A stretch of 64,000 nucleotides of DNA from Periplaneta americana (GCF_040183065.1 NC_091121.1:38536287-38600286); one strand, 5' to 3'. Counted from the stretch's first letter, positions 12,674 to 24,427 are shown. The notes: a model not told the origin generated them from the letters alone. Numbers and translations are program-made.

Positions 12674-12843
12674 GGGTGCTATTCATAGACATTTCGCAGC
12701 ATGTGCTACGAGCGTACTAAGCTAGCCACTGGTTACTCGTACAGAATTCAAATCATATCCTATCGCTAACACTGGTTTATAAATACGAAAAACGCTGATC
12801 ATCCACCGGAAGCCCGCGCTAAAAATGTCTATGAATACAGCCC
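12674..12843 (-). mobile_element. MITE copy 2 (family of 1906-2089)
   Basis: This is the reverse-orientation relative of the 1906-2089 element. It starts GGGTGCTATTCATAGACATT, has ATCATCCACCGGAAGCCCGC inside and ends with ATGTCTATGAATACAGCCC. It is 170 bp long versus 184 bp for copy 1, with scattered differences. No protein is encoded. Confidence 0.75.
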
Positions 12844-12984
12844 AAAGAATTTTGTTCTGCAGGTACACTGACAAAAGCTTTATCATTGCTGTGTTATTAC
12901 AAAGGTAAGTCAAGTCAACTTTGATTCCTCTGCCTTCCTTAACAGTAATCTGCTTTAACTTCGGGATAACAATGTCCTTGGTGG

Positions 12985-13131
12985 TATAGTAGTTACCATC
13001 CACCCCGCTGGATCCAAAGTTACAGATTCAAACCTAGCTGAGGGGATTAATTTTTGAAGGTGATAGAAGTCTTCAGGATTCTTTTCTTCAGAAGGAAATC
13101 AAAGCCAGTGGTCTCTTTCATCAGCTTATGG
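12985..13131 (+). repeat. Degenerate tRNA-derived SINE, family F
   Basis: A tRNA-like head (TAGTTACCATCCACC near 12987, B-box-like GATTCAAACCT at 13026) is followed by a body with GAAGGTGATAGAAGTC and CAGAAGGAAATCAAAGCC. I recognise the general layout of an insect SINE, with a B box and then a 'ggtgataaaaatcc ... ggaaataaagcc' body. The ends are not defined. Confidence 0.4.
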
Positions 13132-13552
13132 TATGAAAAACTCACAAGGGAAGATAGAAAAGAAGTTGATTTGGGACAGAATTGGACTAGAATTCTCCAG
13201 AAGAAAGAAATTAGAAAACAAAATTCTTGCAGTCATATAGGTATGCAGAGAAAATTCCTGAAGAATGATGATGACCAAAGCAAATCTTACACTGAGGATA
13301 AGCAGAAGAGGTAGGTCTCAATAAAATGGAAATTCCATATCATAAATCCAATCAAAGATCTAGGTTTACCATTTACTAATAGTAATTCGCCATACTTAAA
13401 AAAGTGTAAACTCAGAACACTTACTTTCATCTTTAAAATGTGCGAAATGAAAAAGGGACAAAACTACATTAACTTCCTTGCTTTAGATGGTATAGTAAAT
13501 ATAAAGTAAACTGAGACAGAGAGGGGGGGGGGGTAGAGAGAGACTTTCCCCG
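13132..13552. other. No gene recognised
   Basis: It contains a purine-rich patch and a poly-G run near 13519-13530. A 60-codon open frame ending at 13314 is lysine-rich and shows no recognisable domain. Nothing can be supported. Confidence 0.45.
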
Positions 13553-13790
13553 CAAATCATCTGTAGCAATGTTCAGACTTGTTACTGGTCACGATTTTCT
13601 AGGCAAACACCTGCATAAAATCGGAGTCTTTGCATCGCCAAATTGCCTTTTGTGTTCAAAGGAAGAAGAAATGGTTGAGAGACACTTATTAATATTTGAT
13701 GCACTTTTAACATTTAAGGACCCCATTTCTAAATATTGGGAGGCGAGAAGAAGAATGACTTTATTGTCAAATTCAGATCATTAAATACGC
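13553..13790 (+). pseudogene. LINE C-terminal tail, diverged copy
   Basis: The frame reads S-x-A-M-F-R-L-V-T-G-H-D-F-L-G-K-H-L-H-K-I-G, then P-N-C-L-L-C-S, H-L-L, K-Y-W-E-A-R-R-R-M-T-L-L-S-N. It is clearly related to the post-RNase-H, C-P-L-C-type zinc-binding tail of the LINE copies at 14717, 30335, 49028 and 63593, but considerably diverged. Only the last ~75 residues remain. It may be a separate, older subfamily. Confidence 0.7.
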
Positions 13791-13858
13791 ACATACATCT
13801 TTTTGCTTTCCTTACCATAGCCACGCATACAGTCCTATATAAAGATATGTTACATAGT

Positions 13859-14527
13859 AAAGCTATGCATCGAAGTCCACCACTGTAGAGTAACAGTTAG
13901 TCTGCCTGACTATGGAACGAGAGGGCCCAGGTTCAAATCCTGGTTGGAGTCTCTTCCGAGGTTTTCCCACAGCCACTTGAAGCAGAATTTCTGGGTAACT
14001 TTCGGCATTCACCTTCATTAGCATCATTTCATGTTATCACTTCAATAATTTATTATAGGTCAACCAGAGTATCATGGCAGGCGTGGTTCTGGGATTTGCC
14101 TACAAGTGTCATCTGTCTAGAGGAATTGCACTAATCCTAGGGGCTTCATAAGTGGATTACAGGCAGACAGGGAGGAGTGTAGCTCCCTCAAATAGATGGC
14201 ACGTTGGTGAATCACGGAGTCTACAGTGGCATGGCCTTCTGGTCAAAGGGTGCAGCGGAACACAAGCACATAAATTCGGAATAGATGCTGTCTGAAGAAC
14301 CAGCGTATTAACAGGGAGAGGTAGGAGCATTGCTGTTCAAGCGAACTCCGTTAGAACTAGATGTCACAGCCAAATTGATAAGATGGCACAAAGCAGTGAA
14401 TCATGTGCTTGGAGAGCGGTCCTAAGAACTTAAAAGTCATCCCAAATAAGAAGGCTGCACTATAGGCCTAATGCTGTGGTGCTTGCCTATGGGCCCTCTT
14501 CCGAGGGGAAAAAAAAAGCTATGCATC
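13859..14527 (+). repeat. 643-bp tRNA-headed retroposon with poly-A and target duplication
   Basis: The body at 13872-14514 lies between identical 13-bp repeats AAAGCTATGCATC (13859-13871 and 14515-14527). It begins with a tRNA-like head (B box GGTTCAAATCC at 13930) followed by GAGGTTTTCCC and GGGTAACTTTCGGC, shared with SINE family B/C bodies. It then continues for about 470 bp of sequence I do not recognise and ends in a poly-A run. That is long for a SINE, so it may be a tRNA-SINE head fused to another transcript. Confidence 0.75.
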
Positions 14528-14716
14528 TGTCGATTTTTTTTATGAAAAAGGAAATGAAATGATAATGAATTCATTAAAATTCATAAAATATTTTCGTATG
14601 AGTTACTCTAAGTATGACAGTTTGACAGCTTCAACAACTTACATCACAGCTCACAAAATGGAGGAGATCAGGAAGTAAAGAAGAAAGGCAAGCTTTAACA
14701 TTAAGGTTCATTAACT

Positions 14717-15509
14717 GGCTTCATTTATACACCGACGGATCCTTGATCTCCAGAGAACAAGGTGCCGGTGCACGTGTTACGTGCTGTCTCTTCTCATTTT
14801 ATAGATCTATTGGATATGGAACAACAAGTTTTGATGAAGAAATCATTGCAATAAGTGAAAGTCTCACGAATCTTCTATGTCACATCAATAAATTTAAGAA
14901 TGCAGTTATATTGTCAGACTCCAAAGCAGCTATTCTATCAATAGTCTCTAAACACACACCTTCATCTCAAACAGCAGAAATAACTAAAATGCTCTCTCAA
15001 TTAATATCACTCAATAAAAGAATTGTATTCCAATGGATACCATCCCATTGTGGAATCCTGGGAAACGAGAATGTGGATGCACCAGCAAAGAAGGGCAGCA
15101 CTGCTACTTACAGACCTGTTACTAAATCTACATATTACTCTGTGAAAAGATTTATTAAATCTACATACTTAAACTTCAACAAACAAAATTTGATAACACA
15201 ATCTCAAGGGAAAAAATGGAACTCACTGCATCAAAATTCACAGTTAATTCCCGATTTACTACGAAAATCGTCTGTAGCTGCATTTAGATTGGCAACAGGC
15301 CATGATTGTTTGGCCAAACACCTGCATAGAATTGGAATATATCAGTCCCCTGACTGCCCATTGTGCAACTCAAACCAAGAAATGGATTCGGAACACCTCA
15401 AAATCTGTGCTTCAGTGGCTGACCATGATAATATCTTTGAAAAATATTGGAGTGCAAGAGGCCAAATGACCTTTGTCAAACGCCTGGCATTAGAAAACGA
15501 CAACTTTAA
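14717..15509 (+). pseudogene. 5'-truncated LINE: RNase H domain and zinc-binding tail
   Basis: The frame encodes an RNase H domain with D in Y-T-D-G-S, E in E-E-I-I-A-I, D in L-S-D-S-K-A-A and D in N-E-N-V-D. The tail follows (F-R-L-A-T-G-H-D-C-L-A-K-H-L-H-R-I-G, then C-P-L-C). Everything 5' of the RNase H domain is missing, as expected of target-primed reverse transcription. A small deletion near 15475 shifts the frame past the family's normal stop (W-H-stop), so the open frame runs on into unrelated DNA to 15654. The nearest relative in the window is the copy at 30335-31431. Confidence 0.85.
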
Positions 15510-16593
15510 GGTAAAGGACACTATACAATTATGTCGATGTACGGAACTTGTAATGTTAAACTTTTTATCCTACAGTAGTGTACTCTTTTTGTTTAAACTG
15601 ATGTCTAGTCACATTTCTAGGGTTCCCGTACGAGAGCATCCCTTTTTTCACTAATGTGTCCCATTGTCCTGAATGATGTCTTTTGGACTTGTTTTTGTCC
15701 TTTATTAAAAAATTAGCAACTGAGAAAATAAAACTGGGAATATCAACTGCTATTTTATTATAAATAATAGTCTCCATCAATGTTGATGACATTGGAATTC
15801 GCTACATTGCCAACATTGAAGGTTACACGTGCACAATGTTCTTAAAAGAGTTGATATTATGAAGTAAACTGCTACGAGAACAAACACTATTTAAACTGCT
15901 ATGAGAACTAACACTATTTTAATCTCACTTGTTTGATGAAATCGTAATAGTAAAAAATGTTCTGAATTCCAAAGAAAATAGTGAATTCAAGGAAATTTTT
16001 AAATCGAAACATTTGTTGATGTTGATGAAAAGCTTACAAATTTAAAAAAGTAACAGAGTTCATTATGTGTATCTTCATACAAATGCGAATGTTGAATGTT
16101 CTCGCGCATGAACTCACTGTGAATGGAAGCGAAAAATAAGTTGCAATTAAAGACAATAAAATCAATGCTTATTGTGAGATCATTTTCCAGTGACGACTGG
16201 GTTGCATTTCATGACCTAATGTTTTAGAACAAGCAATAATTGTTACAACAAATTTATTCTTCAGGAAAGTATTGTACAACTAACTGATTTATAATTATGT
16301 ATTGTCAGATGAACTTATTTTGTAAGGAGTACATTTTCAATTCATTTTGTTCAGTTTATTCTTTTGTACTTCATTTTTAATAGTAGACCAGTATTCAATT
16401 TGATTAACTGTATTTTTTAATCAATTCAAAGACAACATGGATAAGTGTGATGGAAAATATACACCAAAGCTCAATTTTTAAAATTAGTGCTGAGTGTCCC
16501 GTATTTTTTTCTGATGTTTCTGGGAACCTATCTATGTTCAATTCCCCTGTCTGCATATATAACGTTAAACAACACTACAAAGATATACTGTAT
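15510..16593. other. No gene recognised
   Basis: AT-rich sequence between the LINE tail and the next transposon. The 3' extension of the open frame (to 15654) is read-through of the LINE frame, not a gene. A direct repeat of an AAACTGCTA-type string occurs at 15866-15918. Confidence 0.45.
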
Positions 16594-17733
16594 GGACTAT
16601 TCCATCTCAAACCGACCGAAATATAGAGAAAATTGACCTTGCAATTTTTAAATACAATGAAACCTTTTCTGTCCGTAGACAACTGTGATATAATGCTTTG
16701 TGTAAAGTTTGAGGCATCAGAACTTAATAGTGTTTAAATAAATAATATTTAAATTTATCGTATTTTCATAAAATTAGCCACTTTAAACTGTTGTGGCTCT
16801 GAAACCCTTTCACCCAATGATCAAAATCATGGTTTATTTTGATGTTGAGAAGTTAAAGTTTATATTGACATGTAAACAGTTTTTCTTACTTTTTATGGAA
16901 ATGGAGAAATTTAGAATTTTCTTCATTAAGACGCCTTTGGCCACGAAAAAATATTTTTAAAATATATGGTTAGATTCTGCATTGAAAGTACAAATAAACA
17001 CATATTTTTACTGGTGGTTCGTTGATAATAAAGTATTGAAAATATGAAATAAAGAAAATAAATAGTACGCGCGTGAACTAACCAGTTGACTGTGAGGTGG
17101 GAGATAGCCGAGGGAAGCAAGGCCAGTAGACATAAACACGTGATGTTCCGTCTAGCAGTCATGGCTGTGCTAGCTGTATCACAGGTTTTCATAAACATAG
17201 GAGTAAAATGACGCCCAACACTCGATTATCTTCAGCTCTCGGCCAGTGCATGCGGTACTGCGCCGTTCAAGTCTAGGCGTGTGAAAATAATCTATTTAAT
17301 ACCCTCGAAACTTATTGCCGAGCTATTAAGCAAACAATGCCGAATCCCTCTTAATAATGCAAGGTTTTTTCTCAATATTTTTTTGCATTTTTACAAATGG
17401 GCAAAAAGCCTGAAAGCAAGTAAAATCAGATTATCTGTATCTCTGTGTACAATAAAAATGACTATTTCTTAACATAACCTACCAAATGTCAGCTTCAAAA
17501 TAAGCTCTCGTTCAATGTTCTGCAGTAAATGGTTCCAGAGTTCTGAGCGCTGATATAGGCTTGTTTTTATAAAATATGCTAAATTTGTCGCTCAATAATA
17601 CGAAAACCGTTTGACTTTCGATAGTATATTTTTGAAAATGCACTCCCCTCAGCACATTGTATAAGTAGGAAAAAAATTAGAGTATAAAAAAAATGCGAAG
17701 TTTTTTACTGATCAATTTCATATGGAATAGCCC
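16594..17733. mobile_element. Non-autonomous DNA transposon, possible Sola-like, copy 1
   Basis: It starts GGACTATTCCAT and ends ATGGAATAGCCC. It is flanked by the 4-bp repeat GTAT (16590-16593 and 17734-17737). It is closely related over its length to 56070-57202, which is flanked by ATAT. No transposase frame survives. The GGG-C/T-x-ATTCCAT ends and 4-bp target duplication also match the element at 38440-40695, which retains coding remnants. Assignment to Sola rests on the duplication length and terminal GRG-type bases and is tentative. Confidence 0.7.
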
Positions 17734-17737
17734 GTAT

Positions 17738-19039
17738 GGATAATAGGCATTTCCTAGATATTTTTCTGGAATCTTGCTTCTGTTGCTGCACTAAAACTAT
17801 TATACCTTGTCCTTTCATCTTGAAGCAAGACGACCACACTACTATTATAAAACACCAAACAACTTATCTGAACACATGCAACCCGTCACTCTTATTTCCG
17901 GCAGTCAGTCACATTGCAAGTCAGCTACATTTAAACGTGTGCATCTTGTGATTCACTGATGATGACGTTATGCATTTCCTAAGGCTCAATAAATACTTAA
18001 TATAATCGCCCGCCATTTTGGCTCTTTCATTGGCATTCGCAGAAAGCACACGAGGACGTTATTTGCCACTCAATTATTTGCTCAATTACAGTGTGTTTGA
18101 TTTATTATCATAGGAGCTACGACATGATAATGTTTAATGGTGTGGCAAATAGATTTCTCGTCTGGTAGCTCGGCAACGAAAGAACAAAAATGGCGAACGA
18201 TACTACCTACCTAGACTTTATAGAGCCTTCACTTTCTAAGACGTAAGCAAAGAGGAGGAGTCACGCCGGGAATAACAGTTTCGCGACTATAGTATTTCAT
18301 GGTCAAAATAAGACGAGGTCTAGTGATGAGAAACTAGGACGACCGTTTTGCATTTTAACATATAGTACTGTATTGAGACGAGGCAAATAACTGTGTGAGC
18401 TATAATCACCCTGCTAGGTGATCAATAACAGCATAGTCCTATATGCAAAAATACCTAACTGCTATACAATTTAAATCAATGGAATGGTTTATACTGTTTC
18501 ACAATAATGGAGAATGCAATGTGGCCAAAGCACAGTCCTACACAGTTGAACCCTGTGTTTACATTCATTTTCCCGTCATTTACAACATTTCTTTTTTGGA
18601 CCCTTCAATTTTTCTACTATATTTTCCCCTGCATTTACACTATCGTAATTTCAAACTTCCCGCAATTTAAGTTGTATCTGCCAAAAAAAAAAAAAAAAAA
18701 GATGGCATCCATGTGAAAAAAAAAAAACATAAAATTGCGATTACCGCTTTGCTATAAATACAGTTACATACTGCAGATTCAAATATAACAAATTTTGCGA
18801 CCACGTTTTTCTCATGAAGGATAATGTGATCACTGGTGAGGAACAAACTGTAGAGGACATTCCACACCGATTTCCAGGATAACAGTACTATACTAGGCAG
18901 CATATTCGATGGCCGGTGAGGTGGAGCTATGATAGAGGCACCTGCCAATCGCTTGCATGTTCCGCCTCCCAGCATTGCCTAGTTCAGACCTAGTGTCAAG
19001 CCACTATACACTTAATCCCTTCCGCTTGGAAAGATTATT
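17738..19039. other. No gene recognised
   Basis: Mixed sequence with two long A-runs (18684-18701 and 18719-18728). A GC-richer segment at 18170-18330 and another at 18900-19020 have no recognisable coding or repeat identity. Confidence 0.45.
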
Positions 19040-20275
19040 TAAGATAGAGTCTTGGGGGTATGTTCTGTAGAAAGAGCTCATTGTGTCCTTCAAGACTGTC
19101 AAAATGACATATTTTTAGGTGGTATAGTTGCAGAGAAATTATTTATTTCATGTTTAACACTTGAAAAGTGCATTTTAAAATGTTTGAACAAAAGCAAACA
19201 AAATGGCTTCCGAAAGGGAAGATCTTGTTGCGATGGATATTTTACATTAAAATTATTGATGGAAAAAGCATTTGATAGGGTGAACAGAAATAAATTATTA
19301 AATGTATTAGCCGCAGACCACAACTTATAGCAAACATATACAATATCTATAAAACAAATCTAATTGCAGTAAGGTGTGACAATAAATTATCGCATTGGAC
19401 ATAAATTCATACAGAAGTAAGACAAGGCTGTGGCCTTTCACCGTTGCTATTTATTATATATATGAATCAAATAATTAGAGAATGGAAACAATTGCCTCAT
19501 GGATATATACAACTCAATAGACATTTACAACTAGATTCATTACTTTCTGCAGACGATTTAGCTCTGGTGGCATCCTCAGAAGATGAATTACAACATTCAA
19601 TTTTTAATTTTAACAAAATTGGAATTAAATATGATATGAAAATCAATAAAGAAAAAACTAAAATTATGGCCTTCTGCGGAAAATACCCTGCACCTAGCAA
19701 AATATGTTTAGATTCAAAAATATTAGAAAGGGTAAATTATTTTACATATCTCGGATACACATTATCTTTTTTTTGATGAAGTAGACATTTCACAGATAAT
19801 TTCTAAATACACCAAAACAATGGGAATAATTAACACCATTATGAAACCTTCCCTAGTACAAAGGCATACTCGAATTCGCCTTTACAAGACCTTGGCGAGA
19901 CCTGTACTTTGTTACAGCAGTGAGGCATGGACATTGAGGAAGAAAGACGAAAGCAGAATAACGGCTAATGAAATGAAATTTATGAGATATACAGTGGGAT
20001 ATACGAAATGGGATCACAATCGCAATGAAGATGTAATGGAAGAATTACTACTAGAACCTGTAATTAATCACGTAAAACATTATCAGAACAACTGGATAAA
20101 TCATCTGCATCGCATGTATAGAGATAGAATCCCAAAAGTCATGCTCCACTATCGTCCAAATGGGAAGAGGTCTCTCGGTCGTCCAAAGAAGTGCTGGATT
20201 GAAAATTCAACTGTGAGATCGTAACAGGCCATTTGGCCTAATACTTGAAGAGAAGAAGAAGAACAACAACAACAT
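19040..20275 (+). pseudogene. LINE reverse transcriptase, frameshifted and internally deleted
   Basis: Pieces of one reverse transcriptase lie in successive frames: N-G-F-R-K-G-R-S and A-F-D-R-V-N, then G-C-G-L-S-P-L-L-F-I-I-Y, a decayed active-site box S-A-D-D-L-A-L-V, and Y-F-T-Y-L-G-Y. A long C-terminal block follows: V-L-C-Y-S-S-E-A-W-T-L-R-K-K-D, W-D-H-N-R-N-E-D-V, and G-R-P-K-K-C-W. The segment between K-L-L-M-E-K and A-F-D-R is deleted, and stops and frameshifts occur near 19330 and 19773. The 3' end is a GAAGAAGAAGAACAACAACAAC-type simple repeat at 20249-20283. It is an 'endonuclease-reverse transcriptase' type non-LTR element; clade not fixed. Confidence 0.85.
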
Positions 20276-20937
20276 CAACAACAAAAGCATTCACTCAACA
20301 TAACGATTTCTATCAGTCCAAACTGAGAATCACTTTTGAAAAATAGTAATATAACAAAAATACTCACATTATGCAAGGAGCTATCAGAGAGATATTTTCT
20401 TTCATATAAGACATCAACATACAGAACTTACTGTACCAAGTCCCATGCATTGCGAAATGAATTTTTCATGTTTCGTTGTTTATTAAATCTCGAGTCACTG
20501 GAGTCACTTGTGAGAAAGGAGAATTTATTGAGGTAATAAACCTTCACCATTCAAACACCAACACTGGCTTTGTTTATATGACTCATCTTTATGAGACCTT
20601 ACAAAATACAATATTTATTCAGCTGGAGGGGCCTCTCTGGAATGAAGGAGCAAATTTCATATTAAATAGTAAATCAGTGTGCCGTACATAGTTCAATTAA
20701 ATTAGTAGACCCTATTGTTAATGTTATATATTTCACCGTGTTTTATTATTGTTTTACTGTAGTGGACTATTAAGTATCAATAGTCAGTGAAGTGCAAACT
20801 ACATTTTGTTTATAGCATGTGTTGTCATTTTGTATCATCATGTCTCTTGAGGCTGGACCAAGTACTGATTTTACTATTCACACATGTGAAGTTATTCGAG
20901 TACAAAGTAGAAAAATTATTTATACTGTATGTCATCA
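20276..20937. other. No gene recognised
   Basis: AT-rich sequence between two LINE relics on opposite strands. No motif is supported. Confidence 0.45.
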
Positions 20938-21700
20938 TCATTGGCTCGACAACCCATTGAGGGTCCTAGCCTTCCTCAGTATTTTATTCCAGCCATCTCT
21001 ATTTCTGGCCTTGACTGTCCACATTCGTGCACCAATAAAGTTAGCATCTTCGTATACATTATCCTTCCATCTGCTCCTTGGTCTTCCTTTGGATCTGCTT
21101 CCTCCAGGATTGGATGTAAAGGCTCTTTTAGCGGGTCTAATATCGTCCATTCTTACCAGGTGTCCAGCCCACTGCAATCGACCAATTTTAATAACTGTTA
21201 TAATATCTGGCTCCTTAAACAGATCGCATATTTCTTTATTATATCTAATTCTCCATTCATTATTTATTATGACGGGTCCATAAATTGCTCTCAGAATTTT
21301 CCTCTCAAAGATACTAAGTCTTCTGGTGTCCTGTTTGTTCATAGTCCAAGTTTCTGAGGCATACGTCAATACCGGCCTAATAAGCATCTTATATATTCTT
21401 ATTTTTTAGTTGAGATGGTTAAGAATTTCGATTTAATATATTTCAGTAATCCAAAGTAACATTTATTTGTTATAGATATTCTTCTCTTAATTTCAAGACT
21501 GGTGTTCATGGAGCCAAGATATATAAAATTTTTTACATATTCAAATTTGTAATTTTCAATTGTAAGATAAGTTGGTGCTTTATTAATAATGTTTCCTTTG
21601 CGGGTGGATATCATGTATTTAGTCTTGCTCTCATTAACTCTCAATCCCATTATCTTTTATACTGTATATAACTTCCTTAAAAAACTGTCTTCGCCAGAAT
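20938..21700 (-). pseudogene. LINE reverse transcriptase C-terminal region (opposite strand)
   Basis: On the minus strand, a first frame (21650 to 21399) has G-L-R-V-N-E-S-K-T-K-Y-M and F-I-Y-L-G-S. A second frame (21387 to 20938) has R-P-V-L-T-Y-A-S-E-T-W-T-M, E-R-K-I-L-R-A-I-Y-G-P, R-L-Q-W-A-G-H-L-V-R-M and K-G-R-P-R-S-R-W-K-D. These are the post-palm and C-terminal blocks of an RTE/CR1-type LINE, different in sequence from the 19.0-20.3 kb copy. A frameshift separates the two frames, and the 5' part is absent. Confidence 0.85.
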
Positions 21701-22406
21701 ACCGCGAAAGTGTAGATTTTTCTAAAACACAGGAAGAAGATTTCGAAAAAGAAATTGGTAGGAACGAGAATTTGGAGAGAATTATCAGGATGACAGTGAT
21801 AATACCGATAGTGAGTCGAGTGACATGCAAGACGAGGAAGGCGGAAGAGACAATGATGTGAATATACCACTTGCAATGCCGTTATCCTAACACGAGTATA
21901 AGATTTTCTTTATTAAGTATACTTCCATATATAAATGCAGTTTGAACGATGCATCTAATGTGTGTGGGAGGGAGGGAGAGAGAGAGTGACAGAGAGACAT
22001 ACGATTTGTGAGATATAAGGCTATAGAGTGGAAATTTTCTATTGGTAGCAACTCACCAGCCATCGAATATGCCGTCTACAATAGTACTAGTTGTGATGTT
22101 GATGATGATGATAATAGTATTGGTGTTCCCACTAGAGCAGATGTAGTTGTAGCATTACTGCTACAGAAGGAGCAAATTCAATTTTTTATGAACTGCATGG
22201 ACAAGAGAAGCATAGACAGTAAAAAAGTCACACTTTTTTGTAAAAAAAAAAAAAACTAATATCGTATTTCAGTTTGAAACGTGTGTGTAGGTCTTACATT
22301 TTGAAATTTTAAAGTGACTATTACACTTTTACTTCGTCACACTACTTTTGACCAATAAAACGGTACGAAAGGACGTCTTTCAACTAATCATGGCTGCTTA
22401 TCGCAC
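21701..22406. other. No gene recognised
   Basis: It contains a GAG-rich patch at 21965-22000 and a D-rich short open frame (22008-22259) ending in an A-run, with no recognisable domain. Nothing can be supported. Confidence 0.4.
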
Positions 22407-22490
22407 AATTTTATCGCGTCCCTAGCATTTGTTTAATTTTATCGCGTCCCTAGCATGTGTTTATTTTTATCACTACCCTAGCATTTGTTT
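22407..22490. repeat. 28-bp tandem repeat, 3 units
   Basis: Three consecutive units are built on TTTATCGCGTCCCTAGCATT, with unit starts near 22407, 22435 and 22463. The third is diverged (ATCACTACCC). The array abuts the tyrosine-recombinase fragment. Confidence 0.75.
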
Positions 22491-22765
22491 CTTTGTTTGC
22501 CAACATTTCAAACTGCACTGGTCTGGACGTCAAAAAAAACAGAAAATTACAAACCACTCCAGTCGATGCACAGCGCTTTCAAATATGACTCGCACTGGCA
22601 TTCAAGAACAAGAATTAATAAAGATCACTGGTCATACCTATGCATCTTCCCTGAAATCCTATTTACAAATAAATGAAGAGCACCAATCGGAAATCCTGAA
22701 TAAGTTGAGGGATACACCATGTACATCAACGAGTTCACTTCTTTTACGCACATGTCCAATGTAAC
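22491..22765 (+). pseudogene. Tyrosine-recombinase C-terminal fragment (Crypton/DIRS-like)
   Basis: The frame has I-T-N-H-S-S-R-C-T-A-L, then G-I-Q-E-Q-E-L-I-K-I-T-G-H-T, then S-L-K-S-Y-L-Q-I. This reproduces the H-x-x-R ... G-H ... Y order of the tyrosine-recombinase catalytic core, with the likely nucleophile in S-Y-L. The N-terminal part is lacking, so it is a relic. Crypton elements, DIRS-type retrotransposons and domesticated Crypton-derived proteins all carry this core. The short, intron-free relic fits Crypton best, but this is inference. Confidence 0.65.
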
Positions 22766-24075
22766 ATCAACTGAACCACCAACCATTAAAACATTCAAAT
22801 TTGAAAATTGTACTTTCTATAATTGTTTTTTTTTTTAAATTATTCATGTTTTTTTGTTATTTCACCATTGTTAATTAAAACGTTTCTTGTTTATTTTATC
22901 ATCCCTAATTAACCCAGATTTTCCCACCGTCCTTTTTTAAGGACAGTTGCAGTGCCTTCAGATATTATGTCACTGTTGGTGTTAGGGACATTTTATAAGT
23001 TGTGCGATAATGTTGGTAGTATTTGTTAGCTTTAGAAAATATACGTTCCTTGTTTTAGTTCATTTCAACATCATTTAACCGATTTTTGAGAGTAACTAAT
23101 GTGATACTGTATTTTTATCACAAAAAATTTTTGGGCTTATCTGGGTTAAAACTTTTCTAACACTTGTTTATATTATTTAGGTTATGTTATAGCTTCTGCT
23201 ATATGATATTATGGATAGTCACGTATCAGAGATTGTTTAATACTAAGATTTATTGAAAATCATCTATCAAGTGACATTGATTACTGGGATCGATATAATT
23301 GAAGTGGAATGCAACTTTTTTAATAAAAATGAAACTGAATCAACAAAGCCTTCTTGACCAGTAACCGTCCACAGAGTTCAATGAAGATTCCACAGTTCGC
23401 ACAACTGATAACAAGAAAACAGCTAACCATAACACACTACTGCCATCTACTAGCGTAATATTTGTAATGTTGAGATGGTACAAATTTGAAGACAGTTTTG
23501 TATTTTCGTAAGTCAATTAATATTTTATTGTATTGGAGTACTTCGTTACTTCTAATCTTTATATACTTTCTTCTAATCGTGTAATAGTCAATTAAATCCC
23601 ACTCGAGTTTTGATTTTCTCTAGATAAATCTGCTCATGTTCCACTCGCAGATTTATCGATAAAAACAAAACCTCTAGTGAGATTACTGTTGATTATAATG
23701 TGTATGATAATTTATCTTCTCCAAATTAAATATTTAATCCTTGTATTATTTAAAATAGTCCTGTGTGCTATAACGGTTCCAAGCAGTGATTAAAAATCAT
23801 TCTATGCATTGAACAATGTATCTTTAATGTTCTTGATATGCGTAAACCATTTCCCATAATTTACACCCTTTGTTCAGAGTCCGCTGAAAAATATAAAAGA
23901 GAGGTTCGACTGTATTTGAAAACAAGTCCTTAATGTATAATGCTAGATCACCAGCAAAAAGAAGGTAGGCTATATTAAATTAAAAATACAGTATCAGTAG
24001 AGCTTCAATTATTGTTGTCAACACCTATTCAAGACTTAACATAAATCGAAATTAATACTAAATTCAAATAACTGT
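22766..24075. other. No gene recognised
   Basis: AT-rich sequence without a recognisable exon or element boundary. It lies left of BRF1 exon 4, so it may be BRF1 intron, but no later BRF1 exon was seen here. Confidence 0.45.
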
Positions 24076-24427
24076 CATGGTGGCTCAATACTAGCACAAT
24101 GGACTTATAAGTCAGGGGGCCTAGGTTCAAATCCTGACTGATCCACCATGAATTTATAACTTGTGTTGGGCAAGCCCATGGTCCAGGCAATACAGGGGTT
24201 TTCTCCAAGTACTCCTGTTCCTCTGTGATATCCCAACAATTCTTCATCATCACCATCATCATTCATTACGAGTGAATGAAGATCCACCTGTGGTGCTTTT
24301 GAACAGTCTTTGACGAAGTAAGTGGTCTATGCTTCTCGGCACTAGCGATATCTATGAGCCACACTTGTAGTCAGGGTGAATAACGTCAAGTTAAGGCACC
24401 TGCCATTGCAAAAAAAAAAAAAAAAAT
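24076..24427 (+). repeat. tRNA-derived SINE, family D
   Basis: The head reads GGTGGCTCAATACTAGCACA (A-box region) and has a clear B box GGTTCAAATCCTG at 24124. A ~280-bp body follows, ending in a long A-run at 24411-24426. The sequence TCCACCATG just after the B box can pair with the first bases CATGGTGG, as in a tRNA acceptor stem. No other copy is recognised in the window, and target repeats are not clear. Confidence 0.7.

Noticed and set aside
13054-13314. 86-codon lysine-rich open frame
   Set aside because: No recognisable domain, partly within a degenerate SINE; no splice or homology support.
20819-21357. Long + strand open frames at 20.8-21.4 kb
   Set aside because: They are antisense shadows of the LINE reverse-transcriptase C-terminus on the minus strand.
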